This document shows positions 22,074-36,665 of a stretch of 64,000 nt of DNA, one piece after another. Both the position numbers and the translations under genes were made by a program. The notes below the pieces were generated by a model, which worked only from the letters and a program-made list of their open reading frames with translations, made no database searches and was not told where the DNA came from. This DNA comes from Echinostoma caproni (lineage: Eukaryota > Platyhelminthes > Trematoda > Plagiorchiida > Echinostomatidae): positions 1 to 64,000 of the forward strand of contig UZAN01040657.1 in NCBI GenBank assembly GCA_900618425.1. The letters are read 5' to 3'. Position 1 is the first letter of the stretch. Every line of letters begins with the position of its first letter.

Positions 22074-22820
22074 ATAAAACGCTGTCTGACTAAAATTCAG
22101 TTCAAATATTTTGAATCAGAAAATAAAATCTGTCTTGCTTTTTTTAAGTTCTCATACAAAATATTTCATTTTTCTGGATTCTAACTATGAATCTGAATGG
22201 GATAGTTAGTTCCGGGAGACATGACTGACATTCTAGGCCGAACCAAAAGCCAAACGTTGAAAATGGGATTTTAAATTTAAAAATTCTATCAGATTTGGTA
22301 AGTTCTTTCCACAGAAAAAATGTTGGTAAATCCGACTGACAAGATAAAAATACATATAATCAAATAATATAATCGTATACACACTTGGGGCCGGTAAGTT
22401 GTTTTGAAACGATGCACTGAAACCATCGCTGCAAATGCACAGATTTTGTGCCATCTTTAACCACATCAATAGGTTTAATTTTCCGACAGTGGGAACTGCA
22501 CTGACTTTGGGATAGGCATTATTAAACACTTGTTTCGATGACAATACAAATACAAGGCATACTTATCAAACTGAGCAATCAAATGTCTAGGGTTAAGCTG
22601 GTGAACGTTAGGAAAACACCTTTAATATAACGTGGTTTAGTTTATATTTTCTGAAGTTTTATTGTGATAGCTCGATCGAAACATATTCAGAGCATTTCTT
22701 TCTATTTCCGTGACAAAACACCATCAAAGTTCATGAATAAATTTCTTATTCTTTTAAATAAAGTGAGACCGGTGTGGAGACTGACTTGAATGTGAGTGAT
22801 ATCTGTCATGCGCACAGTAA

Positions 22821-22875
22821 ATGGTGCGCAGGTTAATCTGTGACGTCTTTTCAAGGCTACTGGTTCGATATTCAT
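22821..22875 (+). repeat. Degenerate tRNA-like sequence
   Basis: ATGGTGCGCAGGTTAATCTG resembles a tRNA D-arm/A-box region, and CTGGTTCGATATTC about 30 bases later resembles a B box. The arms do not pair well, so this is a weak candidate for another tRNA-derived repeat. Confidence 0.25.
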
Positions 22876-24851
22876 GTATTGTTTGTGATCCCAATGGGGA
22901 CTTCGATTTTACGGTAGGGATAGATTAGTGATAGTTGGGAATCAATGATCTCGACAACAATTTGGATCGTTTCGCGTCGATTTCATATGATGCATAATGC
23001 TAATCCTTGATTAGGAGGCAAATTCCAAAGGAGATAACGTGAGCTTCAAGAACCGTATAATATTCGGTGTCAATACATAATGGAGCACATTGAAAAAGTG
23101 AGGTGTTTATAGTAGCCCTCATGCATATTTTAAAAATTGAGATGTTCCCGAAAAAGCTCCTATACTAAGATGAGCAAGTTTTGCTTTCCTGCGAGGATGC
23201 CATAAAAGTAGCGCACGTTCAACACACAAGTAGGGTAAACTCATTTCAGCGCTTATGAAATGCAGCCCATTTTTACTTGGATTAGATTGTTTCTTCCATA
23301 GTTGTAATAATTAAAACATATGCGCGTTATATGTTGTTCGTATGTCCTCTGTCTTAGACTCTTGTCGATTCCCTTACAACAATCAAACAGTCTACATATG
23401 TCTGCATTTACCACACGGACTCTTTACTTCATTGGTGGTTCTTCCTTGTTTATCTCAAGAGGATGTTTTCGTGATATGCAGGTTATTTAGACGTGCATCC
23501 GTACATCGTGCTTCATTAAGGAATTTCGTTCTCAAGTACACTACATTTCAATATGCAAGTCTTAGTGAAAGGCTTGCTCAAAAATATATTATCTGATCAC
23601 TGTCATCTCGCCATTTCAACAATAAATACAAATTATATTGTTATCATTCCTACATGCCTCAAAAACAAACACATGAAAGCATATACTTGTTCCATAGTTT
23701 CTTATTTTGCCTTTTCCGATTGTTACCGGGATTACACTTTTGGTGACCCATCTGGAGGATTACGTTGTCCCTTATTTGTGGTATATTCAGTCACTTAGCA
23801 ACGTTTTATTCGTTGGGTAATGGGCAAATGTATATGCACCCGTGAGTGTAATGAAGCAAATTATTGATTTTACTTGACTCGTTTATGATGAACTGCAATA
23901 ATGTTAGCACTCTTCAGAGGACACACGACTGGATTCACACAGCTATTTAGCCATATCCTTCACTTATCATTGTCATAAAGATACAAACCCTGGGACATTT
24001 ATACCCCATAAAATGGCCAAGTGCTAATTATGACAAGATTTTGGATAAGTAGCTCGCACTTCTCAGTAGCCACATCTGGTGCCGTCTCCAGTCCAAAATA
24101 GCTTTCCCATCTATGAAAAGAATTCAAAAACACCGGACCTCTGTAGTTAATGATTAGTAGGAAAATACCAACTGATTAGGAAAAATGGAAACAATCAAGA
24201 TTTTTTTATGGATGTTAACGATCAATTTATAAAAGGTACATCACAGCATATACATAATTAATAAAAGAGTGGAATCTTCTTAAAAATATCCCATTAATGT
24301 AAACGTTCCACATAGGTGCCGTTTAAAAATCCATATTTTGTTTGCGGATTGTGAGCAGCGCATACCGCTAAGCATTTCACAACGAGTAAAACAGATCACA
24401 GTGGATTTGTTATTGCAGCTCTCCGTAGAATATGCTTTCCTTTTTGCCTTATGAATGTCCATTTAAAGAGTAGTGTTACCGAGACTTCAATGGGAAGCAT
24501 AAATATACGGTTCTCCGAACTTGTGCGGAATGCATAATAGAAAACTATTGCTGTGTAATACCCATACTACTTGCAACCAATCCATTTGTTTAATGCTGCA
24601 AAAGTGAGCATGTTCATCCGGACCGCTGTATTCAGAGTTGCAGCACATACTTTATTTCATCAAAGAGGCAACCTCCATGGGGGCTCCATATACATATTTA
24701 GTTTAGAACAAAATGCCTGCGGGTTTTACTTTCGTTATTCTCGCGACGACGAGTCTTTGATGAATGGTGAAAAATAAAATAAGTTCTTTACGTTTTACTG
24801 TGATAGCAAACAAAAAGTTACTTTTTAAACATTTTCAGGAGAAGGCACAAT

Positions 24852-24934
24852 TGGACTGTGCCATACGCTACCATTTCCACTGTACCAGAAGTCTGGTACA
24901 GTGTATTTGAGCGGTTCCAATAGCAGTCAGTCCA
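24852..24934. repeat. Strong hairpin: 11-bp perfect stem inside a longer foldback
   Basis: CACTGTACCAG (24878-24888) and CTGGTACAGTG (24893-24903) form a perfect 11-pair stem with a four-base loop AAGT. Outside it CGCT/AGCG (24866-24869 and 24910-24913) and TGGACTG/CAGTCCA (24852-24858 and 24928-24934) pair in nested order. It could be a foldback element, a degenerate inverted-repeat end pair or a precursor-like RNA hairpin; the sequence does not decide. Confidence 0.6.
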
Positions 24935-25273
24935 CCTTGGTTTGACATGTTGATTATTCTCAGGCTTGTGAAAAATATATGCAGTGGTGTGGTATTCCGC
25001 GGACCGATCCTACCGGAATACAAAGTACTACATTCTCGGTCAATGGGATCCGTTTTGCAGTTGACGCTTAGAGGATACTCAATATGTAGCCTGTTTTACA
25101 GACGTCTTTTTTCTTATTATCTACTGAAATCCGAGGTTTGATGCCGGTGTTTAAGCGCCATCGTGGTTCACAGTAAAGGCATCAAAAATGTCTCATTTTA
25201 ACCAGCAAATCTAATCTGCGTCCTTTTCCGGTCTTAATGATCACCGAATTGAAGATGCTTTCAATTTCACTAA

Positions 25274-25583
25274 AATGATTTGGAGACATTTTATCCCGGA
25301 CTCACTGAATTCCACATCGATCGCACTCCACTGAGTCTGCTGAATGACCACTCTCATAAAATGTGCTGCACCGCAATAGAAGGTTTTCATCTCATCCAGG
25401 GTTGTCGTGAACTCGTGGTATTCCCAATGGTCTCTGATAGCTTATTAAATGAGTTCGTTAAGGAATGGGTCAAGCAACCACATTTGTGCCTGAGATGCTT
25501 CACATATTTTGGCTTGACGTCTGAGGGGAGTGGGCAAATCTCTGATCTGCGAGTTCATTCGGCGCACAAATCTGATTCAGATT
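25274..25583 (+). CDS. Unrecognised frame ending at a consensus donor
   Basis: A frame of about 110 codons runs from after a stop at 25271 to 25606 and meets a GTAAGT donor at 25584. The peptide includes TPLSLLNDHSHKMCC, FHLIQGCRELVVFPMV, LNEFVKEWV and CLRCFTYFGL. A pyrimidine-rich tract (GCGTCCTTTTCCGGTC) lies upstream, but no acceptor is clearly placed. No family is recognised. Confidence 0.18.
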
Positions 25584-28204
25584 GTAAGTTATTGATTCCT
25601 TCCTGATCAGTTCCAGTTAGTGATTTTGCCAAAAAAGGCGGTTGCTTATGACCAGATTAGAATAGTGAAGCACATTTAAGGTTTTGTGTTTAAAATAACT
25701 CCAATCTCCGTCTTTTATAAGCTCTAACATGTTGGTGGAGGAGAAAGTGATTGCTGTGGCATTCTGAAACATGTTCCACTACGCACAGTGATGAGTTCAT
25801 GATTGTGCACAATTTACATGGTGATTAACTATCGTTTTGGCAAGTAATATTAGTAAGTTTAATAGTTCGGAAAGGCATAAGTCAACAAAACTTTTCATTT
25901 AAGGACCATGGAATTACATGTATACTTGAATAGCAAAGAATAGCAAAAGCTAATAGTTTTATTTAGGATTCGTTTGTTCTGAGTAGTATCAATTATAATC
26001 ATTAAAAGAGAACATTACGTGTTGGTGGAGAGCAGCCTGTAACCGCAACCGTCACATGCGGGGCTAAAAAGTAGAGTTTGTTCAAAGAAATAACTCACAT
26101 GGCTGACAGTGAGGTATATACGGCCCCGCACAGTGAATTTGCTATTTGACGATCAAAAGAAGAAATGTATTTAAAAGAAGGATTTTAAGTAATATACTTC
26201 CTCATACCGTCCTCACTGGTGGTGAGTGGAGAGGTACCTATCGAGGTTCCTCAGTCAGTGAATAGAGAGGCGTGATCATAGAAAAACAAAAGCGAGCCGT
26301 CTGATCCGAAGTGTTGTGGTCGAAGAGCTTCGGGTTTGCTCGTATAAGTTGGAACACACATCTAACGCTGTCGATGGATAGTTAAAAACTCAACAGAAGT
26401 AAATCCAATCAGCGTTTTTCATTTCATTGCGATCCCTAGTGTGTTAACTGAAATATAGTTTCAAAATGGTTTGCGAATGATCGATAAATAATACTAAATA
26501 CAATCAAGCTTGGACTGTTTACATATTATTTCATCAAAGAGAACACTGACGGGACGAATTTGTGAAATACTGCTTAATTGACTTGACATTTCCGTTGTTT
26601 ATTTTCAGATCCGAACACGATGTATTCTGATATGTATTCAGCGAGCAAATCAACTTCCTCTCTGAACATCAGGATTCAAATTGGTATGCATAATTTTATT
26701 TTGACGTTGTATCTACCTGTCACCAGACTTTTAAGGTCCTGTTTACGGGTTAATAACGGATTGAATTGATGGGGAAAGGAGAACTCAAAGCACGGATGAC
26801 ATGAAATTTAGGTTATCCAGGGGCCTTCATCTAATGGACTAATTTTCTGGAAGCAATCGTTGGGTCACATGTGATCCAGAACAGGTTGAGCTAACGATTT
26901 AGGGATGCCAACAAAATATTGTATGGTTAATGAGTCCGGCAGAAAACAGTTCATGCGTTGTCGGAGGGAAAGAGTGAGCATCCTTTTGATAACGAACGGT
27001 CTGTTGTCAGATTCATGTGCCCAAACATCTGTGTCGTGTTTATGCACACATGACGGTTGAGATAAGTTTACTCAACTTGTTTCAATTGTGACAGATCAGG
27101 CAATGCTGAGATAGCCTCACACTGACGCCATAATCATTCCCAGGTTTATGTTTGTGTGCCGAATATCGGAGTTTGGAAACGATGATATACAGAATTAGTG
27201 TTATTTTATTGTAACGAACAGGTTAATGATTTTCCCTCTAATATAAATAACAATTCAAAGGAATGAAGTTCGTACAGAATACAAAGCAACTTATAGCTGG
27301 TAATAGCAATCAATACGTAAAAACCGAAAAAGGCGGACATTTCAACAATTGTATTCGTGTGTTCCGTGTATTACCAGCCTTATGTGTAATTCAATTACGT
27401 GGTTCCACAACACTGACTCGTATGATAGCAGTTTCAAGCTCAGAAACGACAAAAGTCATTTAACTGTATATAAGGATATATTCAAGGCCACACTTTTTAT
27501 CGACACTAAAGTATTACAGTTGTTAGTTTGGTAACAAGTTGTTCAGTGCAACTGATGAAGGCATTAAAAAAGTGATAAAACCAAGCAACCAGCGATCTTT
27601 ATGCGAGCATAAACACATTTGATTTTCAGACAAGCGGACAAAGTGAAAATTATTTCTGTTCCCATATCACGATCAAGAGGATGAATTGTCTTGAAAGAAC
27701 CTGTGACATGCACTGAAAGGTTGTAAAACAACTGTGATGAGCTTTTCATGGGTGTTTATGATACCGGGACATGTCTGCGGAGTTTTTGTGTGAAAAGAAT
27801 GGAGTATGTAACGAAAAACCCTCAACCAGTTTGAGGGCGGGGTTGTAATGTAGAAAGATAACGTTCAATAAGATGTACAGTGTGAATAACAGGTTACAGT
27901 TGAAATTATCAGTCAATAGTTTTGTAAAGACATCAGTAATGTGATTCAATCACAAGATTGCAACTAAACACTGCATCTAAATATGCAAATTAGCATGTTC
28001 GAGCGAATGAGAATATCCGATGGAATCCGTAATTCAGACGACATTGTTAGGTGCACAACATGGACGTTGATGACCTACATGAATATGATCGTTAGTTCAG
28101 CCTTGGGGACGGATTTGGTCGACAACATGCGATACTGGTGATGCGATAACAGTTACAGTGTCACTTTTGTCCGCGGAAATGTGAAAAAGGTTGGAAAAAT
28201 TGGA

Positions 28205-28220
28205 GGGGGGGGGGGGGGGG
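28205..28220 (+). repeat. Poly(G) tract, 16 bases
   Basis: Sixteen consecutive G. The length is unreliable in most sequencing data. Confidence 0.9.
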
Positions 28221-31200
28221 TAAATTGGTGCTAGATCAACATAACCGAGGCTGTTTCTGGATCTTTGAGATAAATCAATTCGCGTTAGGTATTGTGTTGT
28301 ATAATGTTTCCGCTATGAAACTGGTGGACGTGATATGCCATGTGGGAAAGGACTCTGAAAAAAATCATATTGCTTGAATAGTCCCGGTTTCAACGATCGC
28401 TAAAATTCAACACCAGCGATGAGTAGAATACGCGGATCTCGATATTGTCTTGGTGAGATTGAATATGACTGAATTGAAACATCTTAAGTCGACTTGAACA
28501 GACCTATTCCTCATAATTGGTAACCGGAATGAAATAAAATCTGATACATTTTTGGGTAACCTATGAAAGAATTGTTTGATATTTACGCGATTACGAGGCA
28601 TGTTCAACAAATAGTAAAATCATCATGTTTAGAGATTAATATGTATAGAAAAGGCAGAGATTCACAAAACCAAGAGCTGGTTACAATCATCCCGAGATAA
28701 TGTTAAATTTCATTTACGAAATATGAGATAGAAAAACTGTTATACATTCTATATCCGCGGCCCCCTTCCTGAATTTTAACTGTACATTTGTATATTCGAT
28801 AAATAAATAAAATAGTAGGTTGAAAGACGTTTATTGATTTATTTATCTGAAAACGGTTTTCCAGATGAAGTATTTTTGTCCTTTTTGAATACGCATTAAA
28901 ATTATAAGTAGTATATGTAACTCAAACAACGGACCATCCAGTAAGGCATATTATAGAAATATCCACCTGATCGCTAGATCCTATTATTAGTAACCGCAAA
29001 TCTGGTAAAATCAATTGTTTCAGTAACATCATCAATCCGTTGATCACTTTCTCTGATACCGTAAACTGCTGATTTGATTTGACTTGCGGCGGTTTCCAAG
29101 TACAATGTATAGGCATTTTCATTTAATCAAACTTTGACTGGAGTTCTATCAAGCAAAGAAATGTCCGCATTTGTGAAAACGGAGTTCCTCGGTCAAAACA
29201 AAAGAAATACAAAATTGAGTTTCGAGAGTTGTTATCTTTTCTCAATTTTACGAATTTAGCGGAAAACAGTTCAATCAAAAATTTTTTTTTCTCCATCCCT
29301 CGATTGATATTTAATTATTTCAAACTCATTTGAAAAGTTATCCTCGAGGATGCACAGGATTTATACGAAATGCATACAAATCAGCAAAAGTTCTTCCTTT
29401 TTTGTATTAGGATGAGAAACAGGCTGTTGGGACACAGTGAGAATTGTGGACTTTCCGATGTTTTGTTGACGTTTTGACCTTATTCCGACAGACACTGGTT
29501 TACAGATGTAAAACGCATTATCGTGGTCTGTTTTGCTTCCCTGTAGTCGTCCACAATCGCATTTAACAAACAGTGTTTAAACTATTTCTGGTGTACTACA
29601 ATCTGAGCATGCTCGAGCCAATGGTGTTTGTAGGCATGAAACAAAAATTTGCGGTAAAAATATTTGACTGTGGTGTTGCAGTTCGTGTGGCACATAGAAA
29701 GGACAGTGCCAGAAGGAATGAAATCAGGAAGGAGTGAGAAAATTCCGTTTTTCCATTTTTTACAAGTAACTACTATGCGTTTCGCTCAGTTATTTATTCA
29801 ATTTAGTTGTTTGTTTGCTTTTCTTCATAGCGAGAAACGTTTGTTTACTGTTTTCTAAATTCCAAATCCGGTCTTGTCAACCGAGTTAATTTTTTACTTT
29901 GGGCATTTTGTGTTGCATTCTCTCCTTTAAGGCCTGCGAGGAGATGTTTTCTCTTCATTTCGCACTGGAAAATAAGGTAATTGAATTGAATCTGTTCTTT
30001 GCGTTTTTTCCCCGTCAAAGTGCCAACAAAGCCAGTGGTAAACAGTTCATCGGGACAATTCAAATCTTGCAATAATAAGCAGAACTTTACAAAAAATAGC
30101 TTTATGAGAAAAATAGTTTAAATCCGCTTTATAAAATTTATAAATCGGAAACCGTCTTCATGGTTCCATGTTTGTTGATTTTAGCGTGCAAGAGTTCATA
30201 AAATTCGCATTAATCTAAACGGAAGAAAAATACATTTTTCCAAATTTGTGCACTGGTAGTGACCTACACAAAACTCTGCTTCAATATATGGCATCAGTCT
30301 TTGAAATCCAATAGAAGATCTCACCTGTTTCTTTAATTTGTTTCTTCTTTTCTTGTTCCTTCCTTGTACTGAATGCACAATGGTACAATTTTCCGGAAGG
30401 GAGAAGCGGCCAATCAAAGGGCTTCCATGCAACACACACAAACGGGGAAAGTCAGGCGGTGATGATGGAAGTCGAATACACGTCATCCGGGGTGATAATT
30501 TGGTGACGTTACCACCGGGCCACCACCGTCCGTCCCAATTAACATCATTACGGAAGTGTTATCTGACAATAAAGTCACATCTTCGGAACGAATATCGGAA
30601 AACTGCTACCATAATACAAATACTATCAATAATGTTTACATTGTAGTAACAGTAAGATTTTAAACTTTCATTTGCCAAGGTATTATTGTTCTATGGTATT
30701 TATAATTATCAATTGTGTACAATACCATGACAAAACAGTCACAGTGTGACAACAGGAAGTACAAATGATCAAAGTTGACATGAAAAACCGTATTTTTAAC
30801 AACTGCATTAATATCAACCTTTCAGTTATAGCTGCGTTGACCATTTACTATGGTACTTGGGAGACCATAGTAACTGTTAATAAAAGCTCAGTAATGAAAT
30901 TGCAAGTGTGAGGGCTAAGGATATCGTTTCCGGATACACAAAAGTTTTGTTGCCCAAAAATAAGCGTTACATTTTCTCAAAGTATTCTTCCCTAGCGTGC
31001 ATGTACAGTTCGATACAGTCTCATTGAATTCTCCGCCTGACACGCTTGAGTTACGCAAATCACTCAAACACAAAGCTTCTTGAAGCCGCATCATCACCAA
31101 AGTTGGCTGGCGAACGATGAACACTCTGCCGCTGGTGCTGTTTTAGCCCACATTTCTAGTCTTAGAACATAATTGCTCTCCAGTGACATCGGTTGAGTTC

Positions 31201-34199
31201 CATCCGTATATTCCGAGCATAACAGTTATTATCACTATTGATATTTGGTTCTGTCAGTTACCACTACCGAACAAAATACACCATAGAATACAGTTCACGT
31301 TTTTCTGGCCCATTCATTTTCATCTCGTACGTCTACTGCGTAGCCGGAAATGTTTTTGCTCAGCCCAAATAATCTGTCCGAGCTGGCATTTATTCAAATA
31401 AGCGAGATTTTATGCGTTTTACCTTGAGACATTTTGTGGTGGTTCTCCAATTTCCAGAAGAGCAGGTTTTAGCTATCAAAACGTCATCAAATGCAAGTCA
31501 CATTTTCGTTGATTCGTGTGTCTGTTTGGTGAACGTAAAGTTGTTGAGACTAGTGAATAAAACCATATGGGAGACACCAAATAGGGTAACTTGAAATCGG
31601 TAACTGTTCGTATGTGTTCTTAGTAGTCTCGAATAATACGCCTTTGATGAGTTCCAGGTACGTTTGTGAGACAGTATAACTTTGTTTGTACTGAATAGTC
31701 AATCTTTTCTATTACATCCATTTCCCATTAGCATTCCAAGGGAGGAAGACAAATCCCTATAATTCCAGACAATACTGTGCACAACGTGTTTTATGATTTG
31801 TACGCCAAACCTATTTAGAATGGAATAAATAACGTCTGGACGGATAGCAAATGAACTGTAAATAATATGACCAGGTGTATGTTCTGAAACTGCATCTTCT
31901 ATTTGGTTTGATATATACTTGATTTTTCCACTATCCGGAATTTAATTTCCGGAAATTCATATTAAATTATTATGTGGTAGAAGGAAAAATTAGAATCTGT
32001 TTAATTCTACAGTACTGGCCGATTACGATGCACTAAAATATTTTCTTTATGATCAAAGAGAGTTTCATTATATTTATCACCCATATTGATGCTTTAGGTA
32101 TGGGCAATATTTCATATCTTGTCTACTTCGATGTACGTAGTTTCTGGGCTGCATGATTGTCAATTAAACGTGCCTGACCTTGAGTGCCAAGAATAAATGA
32201 TCTGAACATGAGAATCGCGAACTGTATCAAGTATGACAACGCAATACTTTTTAATAAGAATGACTCAAGAATTATCCCAAATTATTTCCGTCAACCCTTG
32301 CCATTTCCCTTATCTGTAATGAGGCATTATTTTATCTAATGTATAATCCATTGAAAATCTGTTTTCTGTTTTGAAGAGCTAGGTCAATGTGCTACCTATG
32401 CATTGGACCTTGGAGGAAAAAGTGCGATACGTAATGGAGTACAACATAGAAAATGACTTCATAACAAAGTTGGTGGGTTTGACGCCGAAGAGACTCAAAA
32501 AAGTTCTACAGAACAAAAACAGACTAATCGACTACTAGAGTACACAAACTTTACATCTTGCTTATTATCAATGCTAATTTGTTGTTAATAAAAGCTGTTT
32601 CATTCTCTTTAGTTATCTCTTAACTCATCTTGGTCTAGGTCAACCACTATTGACGAAACGGGAGTATCCCCTACAATTTGAACTATTTCATCTTCTGAGT
32701 GTAAGCGATTCAGGAAAATCACGGATATAAAGACTCTCCAAGACTTGTTTATTATTAGTTATGAAAAAAATTACTTCAGTATAAATGCTGTTGCCCATAC
32801 GAACCAACAACTGTTTCACAGGGACTCGTTGCTTCAGTTTCGATTAGACCTGTACAGTTATTTTATCCAGATTGATTATCATAATTCTTGGTGTGTTTAT
32901 TCAACATCGATTGTGTCAAGATTGTTGCAGTATATTTCCACATGGTTTGAAACGCCAATATTTTTACTTCTTCCCTGGTCGATTAAATAATGGTACACAT
33001 AATTTAGCACTGTGCTACAGAGTTGAACGATAGCCACATACGGATGTATAGATATCTCAAGTCTCCGGTTTCCATAGCTGTTGATTCTCATAAGTACGGC
33101 ATTCATACATTCCACTGTGTAGTATACCAGATATGGTAACAAATCGAAATTGTGAATCGGTTCGGAGACACAACAGAATAAGCATCTTACACCAGAATGT
33201 TAGCAAATCGTAAGCTGTATGAACTAAAAAATAACAGAGCAGTTTATTATTGAATACGTATGAGATTCAGTAGGCCACAACGAACTTCCTGGTTTGTCTT
33301 ATCCGTTCAGGAGATCTCTTCGTTTTATTGAATAACGTTGTTCATTTCATGCACAGTAAGGATTATGGTAACGCTCCACACCAACACAACGCTTATCCGG
33401 AGGTAGTCACCTATTCTGTTGCTTTTATTAGTCAAATACCCTAAGAATTTAGGACTTCCTGATTTCTTCGATTGTTGAAGCTCAACATGTGTGACATGAT
33501 AATCCAAAATCAGCAAAACAGTTGAAACAATTTAATAATGAAGATGAGCGACACGAATCGTACAATATCGTTAGTTTATTTTTCCAATGTTATCGGTGTC
33601 CTTCTTGGGTGGTGAGCATTTGTTGCCAGTGCTATTGGGAAGGAGTCAAGGAACTTTATAACCGAATCCCATTTGTCGTTTTTCTATATAACGTGCAGCA
33701 TCGAACGACAACTCACAATGTAGGTGACCTTTATGCACCCAACTCAGAATAAACGTTTTCATTTATGTGCCTATTCGGTTTGTAGCCGTAAATGAATGTG
33801 TTCGATCATGGAACTTGACATTTCAGAAAGCAATATCCTCTATCTAAGGTGCCATGTACAGGAGCTCGAGATTCAGAGCCTCGGCATTTAATTTGTAGCC
33901 AGATGATTGGACTGTTTATTTCGTTTAACCGCTGAAATCGATTTCTTTGGTTTCCTAGATCTATAAATGATCTTTCTCATCCTCCTAGATTACTCATCAA
34001 CCTCTAGCCTAGCAACGGTGATATAAACTAAACACCAAAAGGATGAAAGATACCATTTTAGTTTGTCAATAAAATTAATAGATGTTCGACTCTGTCTGGT
34101 GTTCAGTTCAACTGCAATTTAAACGCTTACATTCTTTTGCGGACAGCGGTATGCGAAAATTCTGGACCATTCGTATGTACGGTAATTATCACCGAAAAT

Positions 34200-34262
34200 A
34201 ATACCGAAATCACCAAAAGAATATGTTCCCCTACACTGTGTTCCTAATCAATGGGCATGTTC
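34200..34262 (+). repeat. PLE 5' terminal repeat (pseudo-LTR-like)
   Basis: TCACCAAAAGAATATGTTCC followed by CTACACTGTGTTCCTAAT matches the block after the GIY-YIG domain (TCACCGAAAACATG, CTAAACTGTGTTCTTA at 36790-36830). PLEs typically carry such partial direct terminal repeats. Confidence 0.5.
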
Positions 34263-36665
34263 CGTGATTTTAAAACTACCTATCCGCCTGGGGTGGTAAG
34301 AAGACTGAATCAGTTCCTCAAGTTTTCAACCAGACTTCGTGAGGCTAACTGTTGTGTGAAATTCATCGAGGAATGCATTTCTTGCAACCAGTATCCTACC
34401 ACATATTGGAAACATTTACGACGATATCGGGTCTATCCCAAAAGCAAAACGCTCAGGCGTTATGCTCTTAACCAGTTGGATACTATTAAACCTACACCAC
34501 CCTGCTCGAAAGAAGTGTGTCACGATACCAAATGTCAGTTTAATCTTTAAGAGAAAATCACAAGGATTTATTTCTGGAATACGTGAAATTGGTTGTTCAT
34601 CGCAGATCAAAAGAGAAAATGTTGTCGCTAAATTGTACGCTGAGCCCTCTCACACCATAAGGACATTTCTCAAGCCATCATGAACGGTACGTACATAATT
34701 TTTCCAGTATTCATTTGAGCCATGTTCTGATTGAAGCGCTATCACTTGGGTCCAAATTTTGTTGTTCTTGTCGTCAGATCGATTTAGGAACGCCATTTGA
34801 AAACTTGGTCGGGCAAACAACTGATCTCATACCAATTGCTTCGGGAGATCCAGAACGTTACAGCTTGCTATCAATACTGACGTTATCAAATTCATAACAG
34901 AGGACCTCTGAGGCAAAAGCACACTGACCCCCTAAAAGACCTACAACGGAATCCTGAAATCCTGTTAAGCAAACCTGGTAAAGGGACTGGCATTGTGGGT
35001 ATGGATCGTACCGATTACGTATCCAAAATGCTACAACTTCTATCCGATCAAAGAAAGTTTACCTGTGATGTAATTCAAAAGGATCAAACGAGGAAAGCTG
35101 AAAAGCAAATAAACGATACATTGGAACGACTCAGAGATCAAGGCTACGTATCATCCTGCCTGTTTGAAGACCTCAAACCCGTTGTCTCTGACGTCCCCGC
35201 CTATATGGTCTACCCAAAATACACAAACCTGGCACACCAATGCGTCCCATTATCTCTATGACAAATTCAACTCAGCACGCAACTGCACGTTGGTTAGCCA
35301 GAATTTTGGAATCCATACGTCAACGTGTCACCAAGCTCACATTTATAGATAGTTTTCAGTTTGTTGAAACAACCAGAAATGATAATATTAACAACCGACT
35401 GATGTTCTTTTTGGATGTTGTTTCTCTCTTTACTAATGTTCCCCTGTTAGAAACGGTTGATTTCATTTGTGAATTTATAAACACAGAAACGATATCCGTG
35501 GGGATTTCTGTCACAACTCTCAAAGAACTCATACTTAACTGCACATGAACTGTACAATTTTTGTTTAATAACACTTTCTACCACCAAGTCGATGGTGTTG
35601 CTATGGCTTCACCCCTCGGACATGTTCTCGACGACATCTTCGTGGCCAAGTTGGACACAACTTCCTTATCTACGGCTATTAGTTCTTTTGAACAATATCA
35701 CCGTTATGTAGATCTTTTGTGTGGCTAACAAAAACACTACTCTTGCCCAAGTCGAGCCAGAATTCAACAATGCACAATCGTCAATTAAGTTAACAACTGA
35801 TCTGTTTTTGGATGTTCATCTGAATAGACGACCCGACGGCTTCATCCAAAGAAAGATATATGGCAAACCAACATGGAGTGGAGAATACACAAATTTTCAT
35901 AGCTTCGTCCCACTCTATCAAAAGCGTAACCTCATTCGCAGTCTACTGCAGAGAGCAAGGCGCATCTGTTCAGAAGATACTTTGAAGGACGAACTTGAAC
36001 TTGTGAGGAGAACCTTATTAGAAAATGGCTATCCTTAGAAGTTTATCGACCGTAATTGGACTGAACAGAATGAGCCAACAAAATTGCCAAAAGCAGAGAA
36101 GAAAATACTTTTTATAAAACTTCTATCCAAAGTTGATGCCGCCACCGAGAGGGCAGCAGAGTTTTATCCCCATCAGTAAAATCTACATTCAATGCCGCAC
36201 AGCTAAGATGTGTGTTCTCCTCGTCACCAAACACCCGATGCTACAACAAAGATAAACTGCCTATGTTGACCTCATCTATGATTGTTTACCAATTCAAGTG
36301 CATCTGTGGTGCGACTTACGTAGGTCAAACGACAAGGCAGTTATCTCAACGGATCAGAGAACACAATCCTCGCTGGCTCACACAGGGTGGGAGTGGAGCT
36401 CTGTCAATCTCGACCATTGGTCATCTGGTAGAGACGGGACACTTGGTTGACATGCGCAAGGCATTTACAATCATCTTTCGAGTTTCACCGCACCCCTCGG
36501 ACGTTGGCAACCGCAGAGGCGATTAGCATCCGACTAATGAAGCGCTGTGCGCACAAAGCAAACTGATTCAAGCTCTGAAGCTCCCCTGGTCAGAGGAAGA
36601 GAAAATCGCTTGTTCACACGAACATGACGTAACACCATGACGTAACCACCTTGGTTATGTGATCC
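34251..36665 (+). pseudogene. PLE reverse transcriptase plus GIY-YIG endonuclease
   Basis: The ATG at 34251 opens MGMFRDFKTTYPPG and 99 codons. Next come EALSLGSKFC and FENLVGQTTDLIP (34736-34850), LLSKPGKGTGIVGMDRTDYV (about 34965-35020, the PLE lock region), VYPK and MRPIIS, then motif A FLDVVSLFTNVP (about 35405-35445), motif B DGVAMASPLGHVL (about 35590-35628) and motif C reduced to RYVD: the second catalytic Asp is lost in a small deletion at about 35711-35715. LFLDVHLNRRPDGF follows (the downstream RT region). The endonuclease has VYQFKCICGATYVGQTTRQ, QRIREH and IGHLVETGH (36280-36450), the GIY-YIG variant typical of PLEs with its Cys residues. Several stops and frameshifts (e.g. 34548, 35548, 36036) interrupt it. 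Confidence 0.85.

Larger units (their letters stand above)
22876..34179. other. Long non-coding stretch without a supported gene
   Basis: AT-rich DNA. Apart from the hairpin at 24852-24934, the weak frame at 25274-25583 and the poly(G) at 28205, no feature is supported. Frames such as 22233-22544, 23342-23798, 24571-24777, 30196-30646 and 31183-31594 were inspected and carry no recognisable motif. Confidence 0.35.

Noticed and set aside
21443..22093. Long open frames across the gap
   Set aside because: They consist of N bases only.
34080..34130. Possible decayed hammerhead in the leader of the PLE at 34251 (GTTCGACTCTGTCTGGTG)
   Set aside because: Placed as expected, but core and stem II are not recognisable, so it is not called as a feature.
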